Part shown: positions 41,911-52,768 of the stretch, piece after piece
How the letters are laid out: the number at the start of each line of letters is the position of its first letter
Numbering within the stretch: position 1 is the first letter of the stretch
Origin: Spirochaetia bacterium 38H-sp
Lineage (GTDB): Bacteria > Spirochaetota > Spirochaetia > Winmispirales > Winmispiraceae
Direction of reading: 5' to 3'
DNA length: 64,000 bases
NCBI GenBank assembly: GCA_039023545.1
Contig: JBCHKQ010000001.1
Location: forward strand, 558,001 to 622,000
Program-made: the position numbers and the translations under genes
The notes under the pieces: generated by a model
Database searches by the model: none
What the model was told of the DNA's origin: nothing
What the model saw: only the letters and a program-made list of their open reading frames with translations

Positions 41911-42871
41911 TACTCTTTCCTCACTGTATATATCTCCCCAGAGGCAGGATGAATTTATCAAGAGTATTTTTGCCGACGAAGTCCTTCTTCTTCAAACCTG
42001 CAATAGATGGGAGTTGTTGCAGATAAACTCACATAAGGACATAGATTTTCTACCTGGAGGTGGACTAGAGCTTTATGATTATGATGCTTTTTTACATCTT
42101 GCCCGGGTTTGTGCGGGGTTGGATTCCGCTATTCCTGGTGATACTGAGATAGTGCATCAGGTAAAACAATCTTTTTTGCTTTCTGAAAGGTTGGGTAAAG
42201 CTGGGCCTGTGCTAAAAAACATCTTTCCCAAGATAATGCATATATCAAAGAAAATAAGAAGTTCTTATAGAATTTCGGAAGGATATCGCTCTATTGCTGG
42301 TCTTTCTGCTTTTTATCTTATGAAAAGAAGAACTGATAGAAATATAAAAAATATTGCTATACTGGGAGCAGGTGCAATGGCTGCTAAATTTGCTTCTTAC
42401 ACAAGTGATATGGATCTTGATATATCTATTATAGCAAATCGGACAATTGATAAGGCACGTGTGCTCGCTCAAAAATATAATGCTGAGGTCTTGAATTATA
42501 AAGAACTGTCCAAGTATATCTGCTGTATGGACGTACTATTCTGTGCAACTTCTGCGCCTCATCCCATTATCACTAAAGATCTTTATGAGGATATACTAGA
42601 AAGACTGGATAAAAAGTTAGTAATAATAGACGTTGCTATTCCTCCGGATGTAGATAAAGCCTTATACTCCAATAAAAATGTGGATTATTTGGATATCAAC
42701 AGGCTTGCTCGATGGCAGGCTTCTATTTTTTCTCAAAGAATTAAATATAAAAATGAAGCAGAAAAAGATATAAAGGAATTGGCAAATGAATGCTATAAAA
42801 AGATTAAAGCTTGGTACAAGAGAAAGCAAATTAGCTGTTTTACAGGCTCAAGAATGGATACAACTTTTTAA
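41867..42871 (+). CDS. hemA: Glutamyl-tRNA reductase, short form
   Basis: A 334-residue GluTR, which reduces glutamyl-tRNA to glutamate semialdehyde with NADPH. The catalytic Cys45 is in LLLQTCNRWELL; GDTEIVHQVKQSF, the Rossmann loop ILGAGAMAAKFASY, and VIIDVAIPPDVD follow. The N-terminal strand is atypical (RSFHLLRDGRDT for the usual NHxTAPxxxRE). The protein is about 80 residues shorter than the standard ~415, having a much reduced C-terminal dimerisation domain. The start lies 44 bases inside the previous gene and the end 86 bases inside the next. Confidence 0.88.
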   Translation: MIVLRSFHLLRDGRDTLSSLYISPQRQDEFIKSIFADEVLLLQTCNRWELLQINSHKDIDFLPGGGLELYDYDAFLHLARVCAGLDSAIPGDTEIVHQVKQSFLLSERLGKAGPVLKNIFPKIMHISKKIRSSYRISEGYRSIAGLSAFYLMKRRTDRNIKNIAILGAGAMAAKFASYTSDMDLDISIIANRTIDKARVLAQKYNAEVLNYKELSKYICCMDVLFCATSAPHPIITKDLYEDILERLDKKLVIIDVAIPPDVDKALYSNKNVDYLDINRLARWQASIFSQRIKYKNEAEKDIKELANECYKKIKAWYKRKQISCFTGSRMDTTF

Positions 42872-44834
42872 AAAAAATACAAAAGCAGCCCATGGTATCA
42901 TTTTCGAGATAGTAACATATAAAACTAGCGGTGATATAGACAAGACCACGCCTCTTGCTGACATGGAGAATTCTGATTTTTTTACTGATTCTCTGGATAA
43001 AGCTCTGCTTTTGGGAGAAGTAGACCTTGTTGTTCATAGTGCAAAGGATTTGCCTCAAAATATAAATGCTGACATAGAAATTGCTGCCATAACAAGACCA
43101 GGAGGCAGACAGGGTGATGTTCTTGTTCTTTCTAAAGAATATAAGGCATCTTTGATAGATGAGCTTCCTTCCGGTATGATAATAGGAACTAGCAGTATCA
43201 GGCGTAAGAAGCAAATAAGCTCAATCAGGCCGGATTGGATTCTCAGAGATATCCGAGGAAACATAGAAGAAAGGCTTGCTGCTCTTCATGATGGTTATTA
43301 CGATGCCATTGTAATGGCTGATATAGCATTGTATCGGCTGAAATTAAAAGAACATTGTATTCCATTAGACTTCCCTCATCATCCTCTGCAGGCGAGGCTT
43401 GCTGTTACATGCAGAAAAAGCAACAAAGAAATAATAGAACTGTGTTCTTCTACTGATGACAGAAAAAATTGGGGAGAGCTGATAATTGCAGGGGCTGGTG
43501 CGGGTACAAAAGACTTGCTTCCGGTAATCACACTCAGAGAATTGGAAAGATGCGATAGTGTGTTTTATGATCAGCTAATATCTCCTGATATCCTTACCGG
43601 GCTAGAAGCAGAACTTATCCCCTGTGGCAGAAGAAAAGGCAAGGAAATTCTGTCTACTGACATTATGGCAGACAAGATCCTAAAAAGAGTGTTTTCTGGA
43701 AAAAAAGTAGTAAGATTAAAAGGTGGAGATCCTATGCTTTTTTCTAGGATTGCAGATGAGTTAGATATTCTAAGAGAAGCTCGGATAAGTTATAAAATAA
43801 TACCAGGGATAAGTGCATACCAAGCAGCAAGTGCCTTTGCAGAATTACCTCTTACTTCCAGATATTCTTCCGCAGGGCTTTTTATTTCTACTGCGTATCC
43901 TATAGATAGAGCTATAATTCCCAATTACAACAGCAGGTTGCTCCTTGTATATTATATGGTTACAGATGTTTATAAAAGTATAGCTATTAGACTTTTGGAG
44001 CAAGGGTGGCCATCCTCTACGCCTTTTTTATTTGTATCCAATGCAGGAAGAGTCGGTCAGAAGTTGTGGCAAGGAAAATTGCAAGAACTCATATCTTCTG
44101 ATAGAAAAGTATTGCAACCGGCTGTTCTGTTTGTAGGTCAATCTCTGCTTGACGGTTATAAATCTTGGTGGGATAAAGAAAAAAAGATTTTAGTAACAGG
44201 TACTGATCCTGATAAGTGGAGAGATACAGGAACTGTTGTTCATATTCCATGTATTAATTTAAAAAAAATTGAAAGTTCTGAGGTAAACAAGGCTTATGAA
44301 AAACTTAAGTCCTATGACACTATAATCTTTACTTCCAAGCATGCAGTATGCTTTTTTATGGAAGGTCTTCTGGAAAGGGGGAAAGACAGTAGGGCATTAT
44401 ACGATAAAAAAATAATAGCCATAGGAAAAGTTACAGAAAAAGAATTGTTAAAGTATGCTTTGCTTTCTGATTTTATTCCTGATAAAGATAGTGCGGAGGG
44501 GCTCCTTCTTATGGCAAAAACAAAAAAATGGAAAGGTAAAAATATTCTTATCCCTTCATCCACTCTATCGTATCCTACTCTGAGAGATGGGTTGTTAAAT
44601 CTTGGCAATATAGTTGATGCTCCTGCTTTTTATGATAATGTAAAAAGCCCTTATCCAGAGGGATTACTGCTAAATGTGGAAGATTTTGATATGTTGGTTT
44701 TTACTTCTCCATCATGTGTATACAGGTTTATAGAAAGGTTTAAGGCTATCCCGCCGGGAAAAGATATTCTTACTCCGGGGGAAACGACTAGGAGGGCTGT
44801 GCAAGATGCTACCGCTAAGACAATACAGGATTGA
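42786..44834 (+). CDS. HemC-CobA-HemD fusion (porphobilinogen deaminase, uroporphyrinogen-III methyltransferase and synthase)
   Basis: A 682-residue fusion. Residues 1-228 are hydroxymethylbilane synthase domains 1-2, with Lys/Asp in HSAKDLP, the Arg pair in GTSSIRRKKQ and RGNIEERL. The third domain, with the dipyrromethane-binding Cys (GGC motif), is absent. Residues 231-452 are an SAM-dependent uroporphyrinogen methyltransferase (YDQLIS, RLKGGDPMLFSR, PGISAYQAASA), although its first loop AGAGAGTKDL lacks the usual GD. Residues 453-682 resemble uroporphyrinogen-III synthase (VTGTDPDKW, DTIIFTSKHAV, VFTSPSCVYRF). Together they would lead from porphobilinogen to precorrin-2. Confidence 0.87.
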   Translation: MNAIKRLKLGTRESKLAVLQAQEWIQLFKKNTKAAHGIIFEIVTYKTSGDIDKTTPLADMENSDFFTDSLDKALLLGEVDLVVHSAKDLPQNINADIEIAAITRPGGRQGDVLVLSKEYKASLIDELPSGMIIGTSSIRRKKQISSIRPDWILRDIRGNIEERLAALHDGYYDAIVMADIALYRLKLKEHCIPLDFPHHPLQARLAVTCRKSNKEIIELCSSTDDRKNWGELIIAGAGAGTKDLLPVITLRELERCDSVFYDQLISPDILTGLEAELIPCGRRKGKEILSTDIMADKILKRVFSGKKVVRLKGGDPMLFSRIADELDILREARISYKIIPGISAYQAASAFAELPLTSRYSSAGLFISTAYPIDRAIIPNYNSRLLLVYYMVTDVYKSIAIRLLEQGWPSSTPFLFVSNAGRVGQKLWQGKLQELISSDRKVLQPAVLFVGQSLLDGYKSWWDKEKKILVTGTDPDKWRDTGTVVHIPCINLKKIESSEVNKAYEKLKSYDTIIFTSKHAVCFFMEGLLERGKDSRALYDKKIIAIGKVTEKELLKYALLSDFIPDKDSAEGLLLMAKTKKWKGKNILIPSSTLSYPTLRDGLLNLGNIVDAPAFYDNVKSPYPEGLLLNVEDFDMLVFTSPSCVYRFIERFKAIPPGKDILTPGETTRRAVQDATAKTIQD

Positions 44835-45777
44835 TAGTAGGACCAGGGATAAATTTGCTGATACCAAGGTTACTGCTGCAAATTTTATAGAAGCTCTTTT
44901 TATAACTGATAGCAAAAATGAAAAAACAGAAATAACAGGTTTTCCCGATGTGTATAGATATGGATATGACACGGTTATAGACAGGATAGATTCTCTTCTT
45001 GATAGAGGAATAGATAAGGTTCTTCTTTTTGCAGTTCCTGATAAAAATAAGAAAGATGATAGTGCGAGTTATGCTATGTCTTCCGATTCTATAATTCCCA
45101 GAGCAATAAAAAAAATAAAGAAGATTTTTCCTTCTCTTACCATCTTTACTGATATCTGTGTATGTTCTTATACAAGACACGGGCATTGCGGTATTGTTAT
45201 GGATAGAGACGTAGACAATAATGCTACTTTAACTATACTTGCCAGAATGGCAAGGCTTCATGCTGAGGCCGGAGCGGACTGGGTTTGTCCGTCTGCTATG
45301 ATGGATGGTCAGGTAGAGGCAATAAGAAAAGAACTGGATAGCAGGAACCTACAGAAGACTTCTATTCTATCTTATTCCGCAAAATATGCTTCTGGATTAT
45401 ATGGGCCGTTTAGAAATGCAGCCGACTCTTCTCCTTCCTTTGGAGACAGAAAGACGTACCAGATGGATATAAGAAACTCAGGAGAAGCTATTATCGAATG
45501 TTGGTCTGATATCAAAGAAGGTGCGGATGCAATAATGGTAAAACCTGCTCTTTTTTATCTGGATATAATAGCAAAAATAAGAAGAGAGTTTTATAACACT
45601 GTACTTGCCGCTTACCTCGTCTCGGGAGAATATAGTATGCTAAGTCAAGCCATAAGGGAAAACACAGTTCCCTCTGCTTATCGGGAAGCTGTTATTGCTA
45701 TAGCGCGTGCAGGTGCGGATTGGATAATAAGCTACAATACCGATATATTGCTGATGCACATGGAGAAAGAGCTATGA
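44806..45777 (+). CDS. hemB: Delta-aminolevulinic acid dehydratase (porphobilinogen synthase)
   Basis: A 323-residue HemB condensing two ALA into porphobilinogen. The two active-site lysines are in SYSAKYASG and IMVKPAL. Three cysteines in TDICVCSYTRHGHCG indicate the zinc-dependent class. The lid/active-site block YGPFRNAADSSPSFGDRKTYQMD matches the family. It overlaps the preceding fusion by 29 bases and the hemL start by 4. Confidence 0.95.
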   Translation: MLPLRQYRIDSRTRDKFADTKVTAANFIEALFITDSKNEKTEITGFPDVYRYGYDTVIDRIDSLLDRGIDKVLLFAVPDKNKKDDSASYAMSSDSIIPRAIKKIKKIFPSLTIFTDICVCSYTRHGHCGIVMDRDVDNNATLTILARMARLHAEAGADWVCPSAMMDGQVEAIRKELDSRNLQKTSILSYSAKYASGLYGPFRNAADSSPSFGDRKTYQMDIRNSGEAIIECWSDIKEGADAIMVKPALFYLDIIAKIRREFYNTVLAAYLVSGEYSMLSQAIRENTVPSAYREAVIAIARAGADWIISYNTDILLMHMEKEL

Positions 45778-47015
45778 AAAGAACTCTTCTTGTAGGAGGT
45801 GTTAATTCTCCTGTTAGAACCTTTGCAGCTGTTTCAGAACCTCCCTTGATATGCTCTTATGCTCGAGGATCTTTCCTGTATGATACGCAAGGAAACAAGT
45901 ATCTGGACTTTATTGGAGGATGGGGTGCATTAATACACGGTCATTCTAATCCACGAATACGAAGAGCGTTGAAAAAGGTACAGACATCAGGGATATTGTA
46001 TGGACTTACTCATGACGGGGAAGAAAAACTAGCAAATAAAATAAAATCATTTATACCGTTTATAGAAAAAATAAGATTTCTCAATTCTGGTACAGAGGCT
46101 GCTATGACTGCGATAAGAGTAGCAAGGGCAGCTACAAAAAGAGAGAAAATATTGATGTTTTCTGGTTGCTACCATGGCCATGCAGATAGTTTTTTGACTA
46201 AGATGGGGTCAGGAGGAGCAACTCTTTCTTTGCCTTTATCAGAAGGTATTCCCCATGGTGTTTTGAATAAGACGATAGTTATCAGGTACAATGATACAGA
46301 AGGTCTCAGAAAAGCCTTTCATGATAACCCTGATATAGCTGCTCTTATAATCGAGCCTGTAGCCGGCAATATGGGACTTGTCCCTGCAAAAAAGGATTTT
46401 CTTACTGAAGCAAGAAAGCTTTGTGATAAGTTTGGTACTATTCTTATATTTGATGAGATAATGTGTGGATTCAGAGCTTCTTATGGTTCTGTTGCAGAAC
46501 TGTATAACATATTCCCTGATATTATTCTCCTTGGGAAAGTCATAGGAGGTGGTGCTCCAGTAGGTGCCATAGCCGGAAAAGAAAATCTAATGTCTCTACT
46601 GTCTCCAGAAGGACCTGTGTATCAAGCAGGCACTTTTTCTGGTAATCCTCTTACCTGTAATCTGGGACTTGCTGCCCTCATAGAGATTGAGAAGAACAGA
46701 AACATAAATCACCTGGAAAATCTCGGATTCATTATGGACAGTATACTCTCCGATACAAAAAGAATCACTTTTGTTAGGCTAGGCAGTATGTGTTGCCTGT
46801 TTTTTCTTTCGGAAGCACCGGAGAATAGGGAAGATGTGGACAGGCAAAACCGTGATGTCTTTTCTAATTTTCATAAAAAACTCAGAGCAAAAGGGATACT
46901 TATTCCACCTTCTCCATATGAGACTTGGTTTTTAAACACAGCTATGAAAGAACGAGATATCAAAAATGCTGCATTGATCATAAGGAATACAGCAGAAGAA
47001 GTGTTAAACACATGA
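45774..47015 (+). CDS. hemL: Glutamate-1-semialdehyde 2,1-aminomutase
   Basis: About 413 residues from ATG 45774, whose ATGA overlaps the hemB stop. It converts glutamate semialdehyde to ALA with PMP/PLP. The Schiff-base Lys is in LLGKVIGGGAPVGA; GGVNSPVRTF, FLNSGTEAAMTAIRVARAAT and SGCYHGHAD are typical. The N-terminus starts only seven residues before GGVNSPVR, so the first helix of usual GSAM (about 15 residues) is missing. It is the last gene of the operon; its stop touches a CGAACG repeat. Confidence 0.93.
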   Translation: MKRTLLVGGVNSPVRTFAAVSEPPLICSYARGSFLYDTQGNKYLDFIGGWGALIHGHSNPRIRRALKKVQTSGILYGLTHDGEEKLANKIKSFIPFIEKIRFLNSGTEAAMTAIRVARAATKREKILMFSGCYHGHADSFLTKMGSGGATLSLPLSEGIPHGVLNKTIVIRYNDTEGLRKAFHDNPDIAALIIEPVAGNMGLVPAKKDFLTEARKLCDKFGTILIFDEIMCGFRASYGSVAELYNIFPDIILLGKVIGGGAPVGAIAGKENLMSLLSPEGPVYQAGTFSGNPLTCNLGLAALIEIEKNRNINHLENLGFIMDSILSDTKRITFVRLGSMCCLFFLSEAPENREDVDRQNRDVFSNFHKKLRAKGILIPPSPYETWFLNTAMKERDIKNAALIIRNTAEEVLNT

Positions 47016-47060
47016 TACCGAACGCACAGCAGCTGCCGCTGTCTGTGCTGCCTCTGGCGG
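47015..47060 (+). repeat. CGAACG repeat, long form, at the end of the operon
   Basis: Head ATACCGAACG starts on the last base of the hemL stop. A stem GCACAG/CTGTGC (47024-47029/47043-47048) with an inner CAGC/GCTG extension follows, then tail TGCCTCTGGCGG. Here the tail runs on into CGGTAT, which can pair with the head ATACCG. Confidence 0.85.
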
Positions 47061-47093
47061 TATAGAAAACAGTGAATGTTCTCCGCTTTTGTC

Positions 47094-47163
47094 TGCCGAA
47101 GGCAGGAGGGACTGCGTCGTCTTATTTATTCTTCTTTGCAGACGCAGTCCCGACGTTCGGTAT
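47094..47163 (-). repeat. CGAACG repeat, long form
   Basis: On the minus strand: head ATACCGAACG, an 11-bp perfect stem (47141-47151 with 47108-47118) around a 22-base AT-rich loop, and tail TGCCTTCGGCA. It follows the minus-strand chemoreceptor by 4 bases and faces the copy at 47015. Confidence 0.87.
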
Positions 47164-47167
47164 ATTG

Positions 47168-49297
<2,130 letters not shown>

Positions 49298-49384
49298 TTA
49301 TAACATAATACAATTATAGTTATATGTTACCTGTATTTCAAACTCTTTTCCATATCATCGATATATTGTGAGAGATATTTTTAT

Positions 49385-49413
49385 TTGACAAATACTGGAT
49401 TATACCGTATCAT
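49385..49413 (+). promoter_or_regulatory. Predicted promoter of the ABC ATPase gene
   Basis: TTGACA (49385-49390), a 17-base spacer, TATCAT (49408-49413), 32 bases before the start codon. Confidence 0.7.
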
Positions 49414-49445
49414 GTGCACATAAGATAATATTTTTGGAGGTCTCT

Positions 49446-50543
49446 ATGGCAACTGTAGAGCTTAAAAACATTAACAAAATCTATGGAGGTAAGGTGCATG
49501 CTGTAAAGAATGCTAATATCTCCATAGAAGACGGCGAGTTTGTAGTGCTCGTAGGTCCTTCCGGTTGTGGTAAGACAACCACTCTTAGAATGATTGCCGG
49601 TCTTGAAGATATCACAGAGGGTGATCTCTTTATCGACGGCGTGAGGATGAACGATGTTCCTCCCAAGGACAGGGACATAGCAATGGTTTTCCAGAACTAT
49701 GCTCTTTATCCTCACATGACAGTTTATGATAACATGGCATTCGGTCTTAAGATCCGTAAGTTCCCTAAGGAAGAAATCGATGAACGAGTACAGAAGGCTG
49801 CCAAGATCCTTGACATAGAAGAGCTTCTCAACAGAAAGCCCAAGGAGCTATCCGGTGGTCAGAGACAGCGTGTCGCTGTAGGTCGTGCTATAGTTAGAGA
49901 ACCCAAGGTATTCCTCTTTGACGAGCCTCTTTCCAACCTTGATGCCAAGCTCAGAGTACAGATGAGAGCCGAGCTTTCTGCTCTCCACAACCGCCTGGGC
50001 AAAACTATGATTTACGTTACACACGACCAGGTAGAAGCCATGACAATGGCAGATAAGATTGTTGTAATGAGAGACGGTATAATCCAGCAGATTGGTTCTC
50101 CTCTCCATCTTTACAATAATCCTGCCAATCTCTTTGTTGCAGGATTCATAGGTTCTCCGCCGATGAACTTCCTCTCTTCCACTCTTTCTGAGGAAAACGG
50201 TCGTCTTGTTGCAGATGAGGGTGATTTTAAGGTTATGGTTCCTGCTGAGTTTGAGTCTGTTCTTAAAGAATATGTTGGTAAGCCTGTAGTATTTGGTATA
50301 CGTCCGGAGGATATGGAATTTGACGAGTCTGGAAAAGGTGAGATACAGGCAACTGTTGATGTTGTTGAGCCTTTGGGTGCAGAAATCCATCTCTATCTTT
50401 CTACTGGTAACAACCAGATAATAGTAAGAACTCCTCCTCAGCATGATTTTAAGGTTGGTGAAAAGGTTACTTTTAGACCTAACCTTGAGAGAGCTCATTT
50501 CTTTGATCCCGAGACAGAGCGCTGTCTTACTGTAAAAGAATAA
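49446..50543 (+). CDS. Sugar ABC transporter ATPase (UgpC/MsmK/MalK type)
   Basis: A 365-residue ATPase from ATG 49446 behind GGAGG. Walker A is GPSGCGKTT, the signature LSGGQRQRVAVGRAI, Walker B VFLFDEPLSNLD, H-loop VTHDQVEAMT. The C-terminal ~125 residues form the regulatory OB/TOBE domain (FGIRPEDMEFD). Such proteins energise CUT1 sugar importers. The gene has its own promoter and terminator and no permease or binding-protein partners nearby, as expected for a shared ATPase serving several importers. Codons look more uniform and G/C-ending than in neighbours, consistent with high expression. Confidence 0.93.
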   Translation: MATVELKNINKIYGGKVHAVKNANISIEDGEFVVLVGPSGCGKTTTLRMIAGLEDITEGDLFIDGVRMNDVPPKDRDIAMVFQNYALYPHMTVYDNMAFGLKIRKFPKEEIDERVQKAAKILDIEELLNRKPKELSGGQRQRVAVGRAIVREPKVFLFDEPLSNLDAKLRVQMRAELSALHNRLGKTMIYVTHDQVEAMTMADKIVVMRDGIIQQIGSPLHLYNNPANLFVAGFIGSPPMNFLSSTLSEENGRLVADEGDFKVMVPAEFESVLKEYVGKPVVFGIRPEDMEFDESGKGEIQATVDVVEPLGAEIHLYLSTGNNQIIVRTPPQHDFKVGEKVTFRPNLERAHFFDPETERCLTVKE

Positions 50544-50566
50544 GAGAATGAAATCACATACAGGAA

Positions 50567-50600
50567 GAGGCTGCATGCATTAGCATGCAGCCTCTTTTTT
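50567..50600. terminator. Strong terminator between ABC ATPase and FecR genes
   Basis: A 12-bp perfect stem GAGGCTGCATGC/GCATGCAGCCTC (50567-50578/50583-50594), loop ATTA, six T. It lies between converging genes. It has no CGAACG head. Confidence 0.9.
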
Positions 50601-50618
50601 ATTCTTGATACACATGTC

Positions 50619-51680
50619 TTAAAAAAGCGATTCTCCCAGGAAACCTGCTCCTTTTTGCTTAAAAAGAAACATAGCACGGTGTACGTATTTTAGATTCTCC
50701 TTTAGGATTTTAGAATCTTTTTCCACCTCTTTTATAAAGTTTTCTGCTCTTTCTCCACCTTCAATCACGCCTACTTTTACTCCCTTATAGTAATAGTTTC
50801 TAAGCTCAAGTACGCGGTAATAAACACGAGAAAAAAGAAACATCTCCTTCTTGAGCTTTAGAATAACTGGCACAAGCTCTTTTTTCTCTTTGAGAGTTTC
50901 TACCCCCCCACCTTTAATGGTGCCCTGCTTGTATTCCCTTGCCCATTTTTCTATTATGTCATGTTTTTTTACAAGCTCTTTATATGCTTCAAGAAATGCT
51001 TTTTTCCTTTCTCGATATAGTTTTGCATAGTGTCCAAATGCCTTGGCTGCATTTGCCTTAAATGCTTCCATTCTACCTGTCATCCACTCTTCTTTAAAAC
51101 GTTTTGCATCCGCAAGCTTAAAAAAAGTTGTTCTTAGTCTTTCTTCCAGTCTCTTTTCCACGGCCTTCCCAGGTTCTGCAAATGCCTTTTCCCCCTCGTC
51201 ATCCACGCACTCCACCTTTCCTTCCGTACATACCACCAGTATATCACCTGCCGGGCTTGTGCTTACTGTAAACTGCGTACCTCTTACACCCATTGCAGCC
51301 GATTGCGTATGCACGCTCAAGTCTTGGCTTCCGGCAAGCTTGTTTATCTTAAGAAATATCTCCCCTGATAACAGCTCCATACTTGCAAGTTCTTTGTTAT
51401 CTTCTTTGTCAATCACTATCTGAGATATTGTGGACGGCTCAAGCTGTATCTCTCCTGAAAATCCGCTTTCTTCTGTAAACTCCCATATAAGATACCCATC
51501 CTCTCCCGTGCTTATCACATCATACTCTTCCAAAAAAAGGCCAAAATCCGCTTTTTCTTCTGTACCATCAGCTCTGCTCACATAGGCCTCTCCCTCCACA
51601 TAGGTTATTATGCCAACGGTCTGTGCCGTGAGCGAGCTTGCAATTATCAACAAAAGAAAAAGCATAGAAGTTTTTTTCAT
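50619..51680 (-). CDS. Exported FecR-domain protein
   Basis: A 353-residue protein with a signal peptide (MKKTSMLFLLLIIASSLTA). A FecR domain follows (about 22-170): VGIITYVEGEAYVSRADGTEEKA, ISTGEDGYLIWEF, SAAMGVRGTQFTVS, LVVCTEGKVECVDDEG. The remaining half is helical and Lys/Glu-rich. There is no anti-sigma N-terminal part, and no sigma factor or TonB receptor gene is close, so this is a FecR-fold envelope protein rather than a classical sigma regulator. The ATG shares a base with the stop of the upstream radical SAM gene. Confidence 0.85.
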   Translation of the reverse strand: MKKTSMLFLLLIIASSLTAQTVGIITYVEGEAYVSRADGTEEKADFGLFLEEYDVISTGEDGYLIWEFTEESGFSGEIQLEPSTISQIVIDKEDNKELASMELLSGEIFLKINKLAGSQDLSVHTQSAAMGVRGTQFTVSTSPAGDILVVCTEGKVECVDDEGEKAFAEPGKAVEKRLEERLRTTFFKLADAKRFKEEWMTGRMEAFKANAAKAFGHYAKLYRERKKAFLEAYKELVKKHDIIEKWAREYKQGTIKGGGVETLKEKKELVPVILKLKKEMFLFSRVYYRVLELRNYYYKGVKVGVIEGGERAENFIKEVEKDSKILKENLKYVHRAMFLFKQKGAGFLGESLF

Positions 51681-52768
51681 CAGTGTTCCTCCCTGTATAT
51701 ATCTGTTTTTACCCTTTTAAATATATTGCAAAGTTCCTGCTGTTTCTGTGGCAAACTGCCAAAAACTTTTTTCCATACAGCAGAACTCTCCATACACATA
51801 TATACAGGTGCACCTGGCAGAGCCTTATTAAGTTCCTCTTTTATGCGGCTATATATCTCCACTCTTCTTTTCTGTAAGTACCTAAACTTACCATCCTTTG
51901 ATGGAATAAACTCGTCATACAGATACGGCCTGTCTGCCATTTTTTTTCTGAGGGCAGCAGGATAACGTATAGTACCCATACTTATCCAGGCAATCCTGCT
52001 TGCGTCAAATCTGCCAAGCATATCTATAACCTGCCCGTACTCTTTTTGCCATTCGCCTATTGCTATAATAGGATCAAAATGAAAAGCCAACCTATAACCA
52101 GCCTTTATTGCTTTTTCTGCTGCAGTAAGACGTTCTTCCAGACCTGCGGCATCACCATCCTCTTCATCTATTACCCTCTGAGGATTAACAGAAAAAGCAA
52201 TAACAGCCCTACCCTTGGGCTCGATATCCAGAAGATGGTCTATCCATGCTGTCTTGGTCTTAACCTCAAAGGAAATATTATTATAAGGAGCAAGAGCTCT
52301 GATAAACTCCTCTGAAAGCCTAAAAACCGGATCAAGATAATTGGAATCTCCTACCTCACCTGTCCCCACACGTATCTCAGCATCCGGATTATCTTTTGCG
52401 AGCTTTATAAGTTCTGATATAGGTCTTTTTGTATCCACATTGATAATCATAGGAGCAAAATTGAGATAACTCTGCATAATGCAGTAAGAGCAACCAAGAG
52501 GACAACCTTCGTATAAATCTATTGTAAGATAATTACAGCAGACATGCCCTCTTGTTCCCGGACAGGGATGAAGCATTCTGCCGCTGTGGCAGGTTATAAG
52601 CAGAGTTTCTCTGTTGAGATGCTCTGCAGGAATATCATTCTTGGTTTTGACAAGATGCCAGGTAGCAGATAAATGGGCATTTTTTGCCCTCTGTGTTGCA
52701 GGAAAATCCAGAGCATCCTCTGTCACATAAATATGCCTAATATTATCCAAGAAAGGAAAAGAGTTCAT
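51680..52768 (-). CDS. SplB-like radical SAM protein
   Basis: About 362 residues, starting at MNSFPFLDNI (52768), which has GGAG upstream. The [4Fe-4S] motif is CPLGCSYCIMQSYL. A preceding Cys pair sits in TRGHVCCNYL, and the later blocks IRVGTGEVGDSN, FEVKTKTAWIDHLL and RAVIAFSVNPQRV match spore-photoproduct-lyase relatives. Spirochaetes do not sporulate, so the substrate is probably not spore photoproduct; another lesion or an RNA/protein target is possible. It overlaps the upstream ParB-like gene by 26 bases and FecR by one. Confidence 0.82.
   Translation of the reverse strand: MNSFPFLDNIRHIYVTEDALDFPATQRAKNAHLSATWHLVKTKNDIPAEHLNRETLLITCHSGRMLHPCPGTRGHVCCNYLTIDLYEGCPLGCSYCIMQSYLNFAPMIINVDTKRPISELIKLAKDNPDAEIRVGTGEVGDSNYLDPVFRLSEEFIRALAPYNNISFEVKTKTAWIDHLLDIEPKGRAVIAFSVNPQRVIDEEDGDAAGLEERLTAAEKAIKAGYRLAFHFDPIIAIGEWQKEYGQVIDMLGRFDASRIAWISMGTIRYPAALRKKMADRPYLYDEFIPSKDGKFRYLQKRRVEIYSRIKEELNKALPGAPVYMCMESSAVWKKVFGSLPQKQQELCNIFKRVKTDIYREEH

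Noticed and set aside
45720..45773. Longer hemL N-terminus from the TTG at 45720
   Set aside because: The extra residues come from the hemB coding sequence in another frame and do not resemble the GSAM N-terminal helix; ATG 45774 overlaps the hemB stop as other operon starts do.
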